Shown in pieces: positions 1 through 8,535 of a stretch of 64,000 nt of DNA. Under the pieces are notes generated by a model. It worked only from the letters and a program-made list of their open reading frames with translations, had not been told where the DNA came from and did no database searches. Each line of letters opens with the position of its first letter. The first letter of the stretch is position 1. This DNA comes from JALFST01 sp022779285 (lineage in GTDB: Bacteria > Bacillota > Clostridia > Tissierellales > Peptoniphilaceae). The stretch is taken from assembly GCA_050313895.1 (NCBI GenBank), contig JBNPMI010000003.1; one strand, written 5' to 3'. The position numbers were made by a program, and so were the translations under genes.

Positions 1-1034
1 CCGTGATTCGGCAGCTGGAGGAAATGACGGGGATTGATCCGCTATCCATCAGCTTTGATGATGACCTGACGATGAGCATTTTTTCTTCCGCAAAAGCACT
101 GAATGCAAAGCATGAGTACAGCAATAGTGATGACGGCTCTTTAGGCATTCCGGAATTCGGCACTCGATTTGTCCGTGGAATGCTCAAGGATACTTCTCCG
201 ACAACCTTTGGCGAGCTTTGCCGCATTTCCGGATTGTCTCATGGTACCGACGTATGGCTTCACAATGCGCAGGATCTGATTCGTGAAGGGAAGACGGATC
301 TTTCTCATGCCATCTGTACACGTGACGATATCATGACATATCTGATTCATATGGGTATGGATAAGCTGGAGAGCTTTAAGACAATGGAAGCGGTTCGTAA
401 GGGGAAAGGAATTCCGGAAGGTGTGATCCCTCATATGAAAGAGCATGGTGTTCCGGATTGGTACATTGATTCCTGTCAACGAATTCAATATATGTTTCCC
501 AAGGCGCATGCTACCGCCTATGTGATGATGAGCTATCGTATCGCATGGTTTAAGGTGCATCAGCCGGCCGCTTTCTATGCAACGTATTTTACGCAGCATC
601 TAAGCGAATTTTCCACAGAATGCCTTTTTCAAAGCTTAGATCAGGTACAAAGCGTAATGAAGAGCGACAATGAGAATGGAGATGCCGCTGAATCCGACAA
701 ATACTCACTCTATGAATTAATTGAAGAAATGTACGCCAGAGGAATTCGCTTTGCTCCGGTGAACTTGATGAAATCTGATGCCGCAAAATTCATTGTTTTA
801 GATGAAAATACGGTATTGCCTCCGTTTTCCGCACTCAATGATGTTTCCGAGGCAAACGGTTATGCCATTGCGGAAGAAAGAGACAGAGGTGAGTTTCTTT
901 CTCAAAATGATTTTAAGGAAAGAACGAAGATCAATAAGTCGGTGATGGCATCGCTCATGGAAAATGGTCTCCTTGACGCTTTTCCGGAAAGCAATCAAAT
1001 GAGCTTCTTCAGCGGAATGGGTGACTTTACTTGA
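1..1034 (+). CDS. polC: DNA polymerase III PolC-type alpha subunit, C-terminal part
   Basis: This is the C-terminal 343 or so residues of the Gram-positive replicative polymerase, a single chain that carries both polymerase and 3'-5' proofreading exonuclease. The open frame enters from the left edge, so the start and the catalytic palm lie outside the window. Recognition rests on the block FPKAHATAYVMMSYRIAWFK near residue 165 and on the ending ASLMENGLLDAFPESNQMSFF-like, both typical of PolC C-termini (helix-hairpin-helix and OB-fold region). It lies just upstream of rimP-nusA, as in many Firmicutes, and is followed by a clear terminator. No frameshift is visible. Confidence 0.93.
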   Translation, partial: VIRQLEEMTGIDPLSISFDDDLTMSIFSSAKALNAKHEYSNSDDGSLGIPEFGTRFVRGMLKDTSPTTFGELCRISGLSHGTDVWLHNAQDLIREGKTDLSHAICTRDDIMTYLIHMGMDKLESFKTMEAVRKGKGIPEGVIPHMKEHGVPDWYIDSCQRIQYMFPKAHATAYVMMSYRIAWFKVHQPAAFYATYFTQHLSEFSTECLFQSLDQVQSVMKSDNENGDAAESDKYSLYELIEEMYARGIRFAPVNLMKSDAAKFIVLDENTVLPPFSALNDVSEANGYAIAEERDRGEFLSQNDFKERTKINKSVMASLMENGLLDAFPESNQMSFFSGMGDFT

Positions 1035-1080
1035 TTTCTCTCTCTATGATGCGTATAATGAATATGTTGATATTGTTGAG

Positions 1081-1110
1081 CAAGAGCGGGTGATCCGCTC
1101 TTGTTTTTTT
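1081..1110 (+). terminator. intrinsic terminator after polC
   Basis: Inverted repeat CAAGAGCGG / CCGCTCTTG (9 bp plus a G-T pair) with a 3-base loop, followed by seven T. It ends polC transcription before the rimP-nusA operon. No strong separate promoter is obvious in the 26 bases before rimP, so some read-through may feed it. Confidence 0.85.
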
Positions 1111-1136
1111 AAGAAAGGATATGGAAAGGAGGGCAT

Positions 1137-1595
1137 ATGAATCGGGCAAGGCTTATGACCTTGACTGCGGAGCTGCAGAGCGTAGTGGAAGCATGCGGAT
1201 TCGAGCTGCTCGACGTTGAATTTGTCAAAGAACACGGTGATAGGATCCTTCGTTTTTTTATATATCGTCCGGAGGGCATTACTGTTGACGATTGCCAAAT
1301 GGTGAGTGAGCAACTGAGCAATTGCCTGGATGAGCTGGATCCCATCGATGAACATTATCTTTTGGAGGTCAGTTCGCCGGATCTTTCCCGTCCTTTAACG
1401 ACAAAGCGGATGCTGGAGATTCATTTAGGAGAAGAGCTGGAATTTCGCCTATATCAAAAAATATCAGGCTCCCAAGTGATTTATGGTGTGCTGGAAAGCT
1501 TTGATGAGGCCACATATCACGTGCAGACACAAAAAGAGACTCTTCATTTACAACGCTCTCAGGTAGCGCAGGTAAAGCCGGTTATTCATTTTTAG
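1137..1595 (+). CDS. rimP: ribosome maturation factor RimP
   Basis: Protein of 152 residues with the two-domain RimP (YlxS, DUF150) layout. It takes part in 30S subunit maturation. The N-terminal half contains the family block FELLDVEFVKE and the segment DELDPIDEHYLLEVSSPDLSRPL with the conserved EVSSPG-like motif (here EVSSPD); the C-terminal half is the small SH3-like barrel. The start follows AAGGAGGGCAT, an ideal ribosome binding site. It opens the nusA operon, with nusA nine bases downstream, the standard Firmicute arrangement. Confidence 0.95.
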   Translation: MNRARLMTLTAELQSVVEACGFELLDVEFVKEHGDRILRFFIYRPEGITVDDCQMVSEQLSNCLDELDPIDEHYLLEVSSPDLSRPLTTKRMLEIHLGEELEFRLYQKISGSQVIYGVLESFDEATYHVQTQKETLHLQRSQVAQVKPVIHF

Positions 1596-1604
1596 GGGGG
1601 AGAT

Positions 1605-2702
1605 ATGAACAAGGATCTGATCAATGCTCTTGAAGAAATCGCAAAGGTGAAAGGGCTGTCCAAGCAGGTGATTCTTGAAGCATTGGAAAATGCGCTCAAG
1701 AAGAGCTATGAAACAAATTTTAAGGATCAAACCAACGTAGAGGTACATGTGGATCCGGATGACGGCGATGTTAAAATTTTTGCCGTCAAGACAGTAGTGA
1801 AAAATGTAGAACATCCTGATTGCGAAATCTCTTTGGAGGAAGCCAGGGCTCAAAATCCCACGGCGGAGGAAGGAGATGTGATTCGCAAGGAGGTAAAGCC
1901 GAAAAATTTCGGACGTGTTGCTGCAAAGGCGGCTCGGGACAATATGATCCAAAAATTGCTGGATGCGGAGCGTTCAACAATCTATGAGGAATATGAAGGC
2001 CGCATTCATGAAATCATCACCGGAACGGTACAGAGAGTTGACTATCACAATGTTTATATCAATTTGGGAAAAACAGATGGCGTGATCCCGGCCAAGGAAC
2101 AGATTCCCAATGAGCATTTCCATGCGGGCGATCATGTGAAGCTCTATGTGGCCGACGTTCGTAATTCGACCAAGGGAGCTCAAATCCTGCTTTCTCGTGC
2201 GAATCCGAATCTTGTCGCTCGTTTGTTTGAACAGGAGGTCCCTGAGATTTCTGATGGAACGGTGGAAATTTATTCCGTTTCCAGGGAGCCCGGTTCCCGC
2301 ACGAAGATTGCGGTATATTCCAATGATCCGGGAGTGGATCCCATTGGAGCATGTGTCGGCTATAAAGGGGCGCGTGTGAATTTGATTGTGGATGAGTTGA
2401 ACGGTGAGAAAATGGATATCATTCAATATGAAGAGGATCCGCACCGTTTTATTGCCAATTCCTTAAGTCCGTCCAAGGTGAATCAGGTGATCACGGACGA
2501 GGCTGCGAAAACCTGCCTGGTGGTGGTGCCGGATGATCAGCTTTCGCTGGCTATCGGAAAAGAAGGACAAAATGTTCGCCTGGCTGCCAAACTGACAAGC
2601 TGGAAAATCGATATTAAAGGTCAGTCCGCATATGAGTGCGGTCTTCAAAACACGGAAGATGCATCGGAAGCGGACTTGTCGCACGATGCGACGCAAAATT
2701 AA
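1605..2702 (+). CDS. nusA: transcription termination/antitermination factor NusA
   Basis: RNA polymerase-associated elongation factor of 365 residues, the length usual for Firmicutes, which lack the C-terminal acidic repeats of proteobacterial NusA. The N-terminal RNAP-binding domain (about 1-125) is followed by an S1 domain (about 133-198) and two KH domains. KH1 carries GACVGYKGARVN at 248-259 and KH2 carries IGKEGQNVRLAAKLTSW near 317-333. GGGGGGAG precedes the start. It modulates pausing and hairpin-dependent termination, of which this window has many examples. ylxR follows after nine bases. Confidence 0.97.
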   Translation: MNKDLINALEEIAKVKGLSKQVILEALENALKKSYETNFKDQTNVEVHVDPDDGDVKIFAVKTVVKNVEHPDCEISLEEARAQNPTAEEGDVIRKEVKPKNFGRVAAKAARDNMIQKLLDAERSTIYEEYEGRIHEIITGTVQRVDYHNVYINLGKTDGVIPAKEQIPNEHFHAGDHVKLYVADVRNSTKGAQILLSRANPNLVARLFEQEVPEISDGTVEIYSVSREPGSRTKIAVYSNDPGVDPIGACVGYKGARVNLIVDELNGEKMDIIQYEEDPHRFIANSLSPSKVNQVITDEAAKTCLVVVPDDQLSLAIGKEGQNVRLAAKLTSWKIDIKGQSAYECGLQNTEDASEADLSHDATQN

Positions 2703-2711
2703 GGTGTGACT

Positions 2712-2975
2712 ATGCCGAAGCATGAACCGCTACGCAAATGCGTGGCGTGCAATGAAAGAAAAACCAAGCAGGAATTGCTTCGCGTCGTTGCGACCGTAAA
2801 CGGACCGGAGATTGATCCGAGCGGCAAGAAAAACGGACGCGGAGCATATATTTGTAGAAATTTGAACTGTATAGAGAAAAGTCGCAAAAAAAATCGTTTC
2901 AAGCCGGCGCTGCGTTGTCCGGTGACAGATGAATTTTATGAGGAGCTAATCTGCTATGTGACAGAATCGAGGTGA
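2712..2975 (+). CDS. ylxR: YlxR/RnpM family RNA-binding protein
   Basis: Small basic protein of 87 residues of the YlxR (DUF448) family; recent work on the Bacillus member links it to RNase P modulation (name RnpM). It has the family signatures CVACNERKTKQELLRVV near the N-terminus and GRGAYICRNLNC in the middle. I chose ATG at 2712 over GTG at 2706 because AAGGTG lies five bases before it. The stop overlaps the ribosome binding site of infB. The ylxQ (L7Ae-like) gene that often sits between ylxR and infB is absent. Confidence 0.92.
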   Translation: MPKHEPLRKCVACNERKTKQELLRVVATVNGPEIDPSGKKNGRGAYICRNLNCIEKSRKKNRFKPALRCPVTDEFYEELICYVTESR

Positions 2976-2977
2976 CT

Positions 2978-5188
2978 ATGAGAGTATATGAATTAGCGAA
3001 GGAATATAATTTAAATTCTACGCTATTCCGTAAGAGAATCGAAAAAGAGCTGGGATTGCGTTATAAATCGCATATGTCAACGATCACGGAGGAAGAAGAA
3101 GGTAAAATTCGCGTTTTTTTCGACAAGACGGTGAAGCCGAGATCGGAAGAGAAAAACAAGGGTGCCGGGGAGCGCGGGTCCAAGAAGAAAGGTGCGGCTT
3201 CCGGATCCGATTCTTCATCGAAGGATCAGCGACGCAAGAAAAATCGTTCGCATGATCAAAAGAATGCGGTGGAGGATCCGGATTTTTCAGAAAAAAACAA
3301 GAAGCATCCAAACCATAAAAATCAAAAGAAAACTCCGATTGTTGAAAAAGATAAGCCTGTGAACCATTCCACAAAGAAAAATAAAAAAAATCGCAAGCCC
3401 GAGACGCCTGCTCCGCAGCCTGAGGATGATTTTGATGCGATTATCGAAATTCCGAAGGAGATCACGGTCGGAGATTTTGCACGCATGATTCATCGCAATG
3501 CGATGGACGTGATTGGTGAGTTGATCAAGACAGGGGTTATGGCCGGACTCAACGAGTCCATCACATTTGAAACGGCTGAAAAAATTGCTGAAAAATTTGG
3601 CGTTCTGATCACTGAGCCTGAAGAGAGCACGGCTGATGAGATTTTCGATCGTCTGGATTATGAGGATAAGGAAGAGGATCTGCGTCCTCGTCCTCCTGTT
3701 GTCACCGTGATGGGACATGTGGATCATGGCAAGACATCTCTATTGGATGCCATTCGTAAAACTCATGTTACCAGTGGAGAAGCCGGCGGCATTACACAGC
3801 ATATCGGGGCTTCCGTTGCAATTGTTGACGGAAATCCGATCACCTTTATTGATACGCCGGGACATGAGGCATTTACACAAATGCGTAGCCGCGGTGCCAA
3901 GACAACCGATATTGTAATTTTGGTTGTTGCAGCAGATGATGGCGTTATGCCGCAGACGATTGAAGCGATCAATCATGCGAAGGCAGCAGAGGTTCCCATT
4001 GTCGTTGCGATTAATAAGATGGACAAATATGAGGCGGAACCGAATCGCGTCATGCAGGAGCTTTCCGAATATGGCCTTGTTCCTGAGGAATGGGGCGGAG
4101 ATGTCATCATGGTTCCGGTTTCCGCAAAAACCGGTATGGGCATTGATGAACTGTTGCAGATGGTGCTGATGGTTGCAGAGATGGAGGAGCTGAAAGCCAA
4201 TCCGAATCGTCCTGCAGTGGGCGTTGTGCTGGAAGCACAGCTGGAGAAGGGCCGCGGTGCTACAGCTTCCATATTGGTACAGAAGGGCACCTTGACAGAC
4301 CAGGACTACATCGTTTCCGGTGTTGTCAGCGGACATATTCGCACCATGTTTGATTCTAAGGGAAAGAAAATACGAAAAGCAGGTCCATCCTCTGCCGTAA
4401 AAATCACGGGTCTTTCGGATATTCCGGAGGCAGGTGCACATATTTATGCGGTAAAGGATGAGAAGGTTGCTCGTGATTATGCTGCACGTGCGGCGGAGCG
4501 CACGCGTAATGAGCGCTTGAATAAGACGACGCATGTTTCTTTGGACGATCTTCATATGCAGATTTCCGAGGACGGATTAAAGGAACTCAATATTATTGTG
4601 AAAACGGATGTAAAGGGTACCATTGATGCCTTAGCGGGTTCCATTGCAAAGCTCGGCAACGACGAGGTGAAAGTCAATATTATTCACGGTGCCGTTGGAG
4701 GAATCAGCGAATCAGATGTCATGCTGGCGGCTGCTTCCAATGCTATTATCATCGGCTTTAATGTACGTCCGAATCAAGGAGCGATCGCACAGGCGGAACG
4801 TGAGCAAATTGATATTCGCACCTATCATATTATTTATGAGGCACTCGATGATATTGAGCAGGCAATCAAAGGACTGCTTTCACCAACCTTTACAGAGGAG
4901 GTATTGGGAAGAGCGGAAATTCGCGAGACCTTTAAGGTTCCCAATGCGGGTACGGTTGCCGGCATTTATGTCACAAGCGGAAAGATTGTTCGGAACGCCA
5001 AGATTCGTCTTCTTCGCAATGATATCGTGATTCATGAGGGAGAAATTGCCTCCTTGCGTCGCTTTAAGGATGATGTCAAAGAAATAGCCACCTCTTATGA
5101 AGGCGGTTTAGGTATTGATAATTATAATGACGTCAAGGTGGGAGATCGCGTCGAATGCTACCGCATGACAGAAGTCCCGAGAGAATGA
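2978..5188 (+). CDS. infB: translation initiation factor IF-2
   Basis: GTPase of 736 residues that positions initiator tRNA on the 30S subunit. It opens with the IF2 N-terminal fold (MRVYELAKEYN), then a long low-complexity lysine-rich linker (about 50-150), a second IF2-N region, and the G domain with P-loop GHVDHGKT at 246-253, DTPGHEAF and NKMD. Domains II-IV follow, with the C-terminal fMet-tRNA-binding C2 region. ATG at 2978 is preferred to GTG at 2972 because AGGTGA gives correct spacing. The gene starts two bases after the ylxR stop, implying translational coupling. Confidence 0.97.
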   Translation: MRVYELAKEYNLNSTLFRKRIEKELGLRYKSHMSTITEEEEGKIRVFFDKTVKPRSEEKNKGAGERGSKKKGAASGSDSSSKDQRRKKNRSHDQKNAVEDPDFSEKNKKHPNHKNQKKTPIVEKDKPVNHSTKKNKKNRKPETPAPQPEDDFDAIIEIPKEITVGDFARMIHRNAMDVIGELIKTGVMAGLNESITFETAEKIAEKFGVLITEPEESTADEIFDRLDYEDKEEDLRPRPPVVTVMGHVDHGKTSLLDAIRKTHVTSGEAGGITQHIGASVAIVDGNPITFIDTPGHEAFTQMRSRGAKTTDIVILVVAADDGVMPQTIEAINHAKAAEVPIVVAINKMDKYEAEPNRVMQELSEYGLVPEEWGGDVIMVPVSAKTGMGIDELLQMVLMVAEMEELKANPNRPAVGVVLEAQLEKGRGATASILVQKGTLTDQDYIVSGVVSGHIRTMFDSKGKKIRKAGPSSAVKITGLSDIPEAGAHIYAVKDEKVARDYAARAAERTRNERLNKTTHVSLDDLHMQISEDGLKELNIIVKTDVKGTIDALAGSIAKLGNDEVKVNIIHGAVGGISESDVMLAAASNAIIIGFNVRPNQGAIAQAEREQIDIRTYHIIYEALDDIEQAIKGLLSPTFTEEVLGRAEIRETFKVPNAGTVAGIYVTSGKIVRNAKIRLLRNDIVIHEGEIASLRRFKDDVKEIATSYEGGLGIDNYNDVKVGDRVECYRMTEVPRE

Positions 5189-5209
5189 TCTTCAGGAAAG
5201 GAGTCAGGA

Positions 5210-5599
5210 ATGAATGAAATTCGTATGGGCCGTATTTCTCATGAAATGCGGCGCGTACTTTCCGATACAATTCTCCATCATCTCAAGGATCCCAAAATTT
5301 CCGCTCATACATCGGTATCGGAGGTTCGCGTAAGCAGTGACTTGTCGTTGGCAACGGTTTATGTTGCCGTGTTTGGAACCGAGTGGGAAAAAAGGCAAAC
5401 CATCGAGGGACTATCCGGAGCTTCCGGATATCTGAAAAAAGTGCTCGCAGGGGAAATGCGCCTGCGTGTGATGCCGGAGCTGCGATTTGTTCTCGATGAA
5501 TCCATTGAGCATGGTATGTATATGGATCAACTGATTGCCGAAACATTGAAAAAGGATCAGGAAAATCAAAGAGCTCGCGGCGAAGAAAACGAGGAGTAG
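5210..5599 (+). CDS. rbfA: ribosome-binding factor A
   Basis: Protein of 129 residues with the single KH-like RbfA fold, which binds the 30S subunit late in 16S rRNA maturation. The family features are EIRMGRISHEMRRVLSDTI at the N-terminus, the VSEVRVSSDLSLATVYVAVFG strand region and LRFVLDESIEHG near the end. AGGAAAGGAGTCAGGA precedes the start. It sits between infB and nrnA, as in Bacillus and most clostridia, with nrnA starting one base after its stop. Confidence 0.95.
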   Translation: MNEIRMGRISHEMRRVLSDTILHHLKDPKISAHTSVSEVRVSSDLSLATVYVAVFGTEWEKRQTIEGLSGASGYLKKVLAGEMRLRVMPELRFVLDESIEHGMYMDQLIAETLKKDQENQRARGEENEE

Positions 5600-5600
5600 A

Positions 5601-6593
5601 GTGGATTATCATCTGTCAGAACAATGGAGGAGCTTGATGGATCAAGCCGTTGAAACAATATCCAAGGCAAAGACCATTGCAATTTCAGGACATGTCAATC
5701 CGGACGGGGATTGCCTGGGAGCGGTCACAGGATTGGGAAAAGCACTCCAATATGCAGGAAAGCAAGTAGATCTTTTCGCATCGGAAAAGCCGAGGCATTA
5801 TTCCTACCTTCCCGGAATTGAGAATATTTCAACATCCATTCCCGATAAAGACTATGATCTTTTTATTCTCGTGGACCTGGGCGACCGGCCTCGTATGGGC
5901 GATGCGGTACAAGCGTTCAATCGCAGTAAAACTTCCATCTGCTTCGATCATCACATGACCAATGAACGGATTTGTGATCAAAATCTCGTATTCAAGGATG
6001 CCTGCTCGACCTGCGAGCTCTTAGGTATTTTTTTGAATTACTGGGATCCCTCGCTTATCCGTTCCGATGTGGCGACATCGCTTTATGCGGGGATTACCAC
6101 GGATTCCAACCGTTTTTTATACGATACGGCGCGTGCTCGGGCCATGAGAGTCGCATCCGATCTTATCGATGCGGGGGCTGATGTCAATCTCATCTATCTG
6201 CGCGAATTTCAAAGTGCCGATCGTAATATGCTCCTTTTTCAGGGAGATATTCTTCGGAGCACGGAAATGCTTGCAGATGGGAAAATCGCACTTGCTCGTA
6301 TTTCCCTTAAAAAAATCCATGAATATCATCTTCCGATGAGTGAGGCGGAGGGGGTTGTGGACCTGCTTCGCAGCATGGACGGCGTGGAAATCGCAGTCAT
6401 ATTGAAAGAGAAGGAAGCCAACCTCCAAAAAATCAGTTTCCGCTCCAAGGAATATTTTAACGTTGCGGAGCTGGCAAAAAAATTTGATGGAGGAGGGCAT
6501 TGGAAGGCGAGCGGAGGTTCCATTCATGATTCCTTCGATGCCGCCTATGATCAGCTGCGTTCTGTATTAAAGGATATTGTATGGACAACGTAG
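5601..6593 (+). CDS. nrnA: DHH/DHHA1 family nanoRNase/pAp phosphatase NrnA
   Basis: Phosphoesterase of 330 residues that degrades very short RNAs and 3'-phosphoadenosine 5'-phosphate and may act on cyclic dinucleotide products. The metal-binding motifs are visible: H31-x-N-P-D-G-D, LVDLGD, D116-H-H in CFDHH, and GGGHWKASGG near residue 297 in the DHHA1 domain. It starts with GTG at 5601, the GGAG of the preceding gene's last codons serving as ribosome binding site. The 3' end overlaps truB by 13 bases. Confidence 0.93.
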   Translation: MDYHLSEQWRSLMDQAVETISKAKTIAISGHVNPDGDCLGAVTGLGKALQYAGKQVDLFASEKPRHYSYLPGIENISTSIPDKDYDLFILVDLGDRPRMGDAVQAFNRSKTSICFDHHMTNERICDQNLVFKDACSTCELLGIFLNYWDPSLIRSDVATSLYAGITTDSNRFLYDTARARAMRVASDLIDAGADVNLIYLREFQSADRNMLLFQGDILRSTEMLADGKIALARISLKKIHEYHLPMSEAEGVVDLLRSMDGVEIAVILKEKEANLQKISFRSKEYFNVAELAKKFDGGGHWKASGGSIHDSFDAAYDQLRSVLKDIVWTT

Positions 6594-7474
6594 TCGGAAT
6601 TTTAAATATTTACAAGGAAGCCGGTATGACATCTCATGATGTGGTGGCCATTCTTCGAGGGATACTTCATCAGAAAAGAATCGGTCATACGGGCACCCTG
6701 GATCCTATGGTGACAGGCGTTTTACCGATTTGTCTGGGAAGCGCCACGCGTTTGGCAGAATCTGTTTCTTCTCAGGGAAAGGAATATGCAGGCGAGCTTG
6801 TCTTCGGCTATCGTACAGATACCCTGGATCAAACGGGTAAAGTCATTGCTCGTTCTGATCAAACCCTTTTTACGCGATTTGAAATTGAAGAGGCCATGCA
6901 GGCTTTTCGTGGGGAAATCATGCAGCTGCCACCGATGTATTCTGCGGTAAAAGTGCAGGGTAAGCGTCTCTATGAGCTGGCACGAAAGGGCGTCTCCGTA
7001 GAGCGAAAGCCGCGTCCTGTTACAATTTCTCTTTTTGAGATTCTGCACTTGGAGGAAAATTATTTATCGTTTCGTTGTCGTTGTTCAAAAGGGACATATA
7101 TTCGTCAGCTGGTTGACGACCTGGGAACCGCTCTTGGCACCTATGCGACCATGATTCGGCTTGAGCGTACCGCTGTGGGCCCTTTTCGTATTGATCAGGC
7201 AATCCCCATCTCAGAATGTAGACAAATGAGCAGAGACGAATTGTTAAAAAAAATTCTTCCGCCGGATACCGCCGTTTCTGATATGCCCATCATGAAACTC
7301 AATTACGAGGACGGAAAAAAAGCGGTTCACGGAGCAAATATTCCGCTTCCGAATTTTTTAGAAGATGATGGGGCGCATCGCGTATATGTCGAGGATCTGT
7401 TTCTCGGTATCGGCAACGTGCAAAACGGTATTTTGCATATGAACAAGGTATTTCACACGGAATTACAGTCATAA
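6581..7474 (+). CDS. truB: tRNA pseudouridine-55 synthase TruB
   Basis: Protein of 297 residues that makes pseudouridine 55 in the T-loop of tRNAs. The catalytic motif GHTGTLDPMVTGVLPI has the nucleophile Asp41. Further family blocks are YSAVKVQGKRLYELARKG and GTYIRQLVDDLG. The start overlaps the nrnA end. Its product acts on tRNAs such as the tRNA-Leu at 30365. ribF follows 20 bases later behind GAAAGAGGAATGCG. Confidence 0.96.
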   Translation: MDNVVGILNIYKEAGMTSHDVVAILRGILHQKRIGHTGTLDPMVTGVLPICLGSATRLAESVSSQGKEYAGELVFGYRTDTLDQTGKVIARSDQTLFTRFEIEEAMQAFRGEIMQLPPMYSAVKVQGKRLYELARKGVSVERKPRPVTISLFEILHLEENYLSFRCRCSKGTYIRQLVDDLGTALGTYATMIRLERTAVGPFRIDQAIPISECRQMSRDELLKKILPPDTAVSDMPIMKLNYEDGKKAVHGANIPLPNFLEDDGAHRVYVEDLFLGIGNVQNGILHMNKVFHTELQS

Positions 7475-7494
7475 GAAAATGAAAGAGGAATGCG

Positions 7495-8508
7495 ATGCAG
7501 ATTATTGACTGCGATATGAGGGACCGGCAAGCTCCTGCCGGCTCAAAAATCATTGCATTAGGAAACTTTGACGGACTTCACCGCGGCCATCAGGCATTGA
7601 TTCGGGAAGCGGTTTTGCAAAGCAAAAAAGAAGGAGCGCTTTCTGCCTGTCTGCTCTTTAAGCATCATACGACGGCACTTCTCAGCGATCATTCTCAATG
7701 CTATCTTACATCTGTTGAGGATAAGATTGCACTGCTTGATCAATTTGGAATCGACGTTGTTTTTCTAAAGGAATTTGATCAAAAATTCCGTTCATTGACA
7801 AAGGAGGATTTTATTGAGAATGTCCTCAAAAATCAACTTCATGCGTCTTGCGTCATCGTAGGAAATGATTTTCGATTTGGAGTCAAGGCCCAGGGCACGG
7901 TTTGGGATCTCAAAAAAGCTCAGGAGAATCACCGTCTGAACGTTTCTGTTGTGGATGATGTTTTATATCAGGGAAAAAGAATCAGCTCCACAAGGATTCG
8001 AGAAGCGGTTCTTGCCGGCCGCGTAGAAGAGGCCGGAGACATGCTGGGAAGACCGTTTCAGCTATCCGGAAGGGTGGTGCACGGCTCACATCGAGGACAA
8101 AGCAAGCTCAATTTTCCGACAGCGAATTTGGAATTACATTTTCCCTATGTTCTTCCGACCAACGGCGTCTATCTGACAGAGGTTTTTTGGGAGGATGAGC
8201 ACGCATACGGCATGACCGATATCGGTACGAATCCCACATTTACGGATCAGTCAGTTTTGAAAATAGAAACTCATATTTTCGACTTTCATGGCGATCTTTA
8301 TGGGAAAAATATGCGCCTGAATTTTCTGCGCTTCGAGCGTCGCGATATTAAATTCCGATGTGCGGAGGAGCTCAGTGCACAAATGAAAGAGGATCAGCGC
8401 ATACTCATGACATGGATTCGGGAAGAAAAAGAACGCAATGGATGTACATTTGTAAATGATGTGAGACCAAAATCGCAGGAAGAGATCTCCGATATGTTAC
8501 CCTATTGA
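7495..8508 (+). CDS. ribF: bifunctional riboflavin kinase/FAD synthetase, 3' end altered by IS insertion
   Basis: Makes FMN and FAD from riboflavin. The N-terminal adenylyltransferase domain has GNFDGLHRGHQAL (the HxGH motif) and SSTRIREAV; the C-terminal flavokinase domain has SKLNFPTANLE and the PTNGVYL block. The frame is 337 residues long. An insertion sequence begins at 8443, after the codons for REEKERNG, and replaces the native tail (KIAIPNKL, still readable at 9592-9618) with about 20 foreign residues. The catalytic domains are complete, so the enzyme is probably active; this is inference. Confidence 0.93.
   Translation: MQIIDCDMRDRQAPAGSKIIALGNFDGLHRGHQALIREAVLQSKKEGALSACLLFKHHTTALLSDHSQCYLTSVEDKIALLDQFGIDVVFLKEFDQKFRSLTKEDFIENVLKNQLHASCVIVGNDFRFGVKAQGTVWDLKKAQENHRLNVSVVDDVLYQGKRISSTRIREAVLAGRVEEAGDMLGRPFQLSGRVVHGSHRGQSKLNFPTANLELHFPYVLPTNGVYLTEVFWEDEHAYGMTDIGTNPTFTDQSVLKIETHIFDFHGDLYGKNMRLNFLRFERRDIKFRCAEELSAQMKEDQRILMTWIREEKERNGCTFVNDVRPKSQEEISDMLPY
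8417..8442 (+). repeat. 26-bp direct repeat, left copy (target duplication)
   Basis: This sequence, beginning TTCGGGAAGAAAAAGAAC and ending CAATGGA, recurs exactly at 9566-9591 on the other side of the insertion sequence. It is ribF coding sequence, so it reads as a target-site duplication made on insertion. Confidence 0.85.
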
Positions 8509-8535
8509 TGGCGGGTTAACCCGCCATCAATAGGG
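8500..8535. repeat. 36-bp perfect palindrome at the transposase 3' end
   Basis: CCCTATTGATGGCGGGTT is followed at once by its exact complement. The ribF frame now stops inside the left arm (TGA at 8506-8508) and the transposase stops inside the right half. It can fold as an 18-bp hairpin on either strand and probably ends or blocks transcription through the element, but no T-run follows on either strand. Confidence 0.75.

Noticed and set aside
3740..4555. Minus-strand open frame of 271 codons
   Set aside because: Antisense shadow of infB, rich in His/Asn/Cys as expected from reverse reading of this codon usage.
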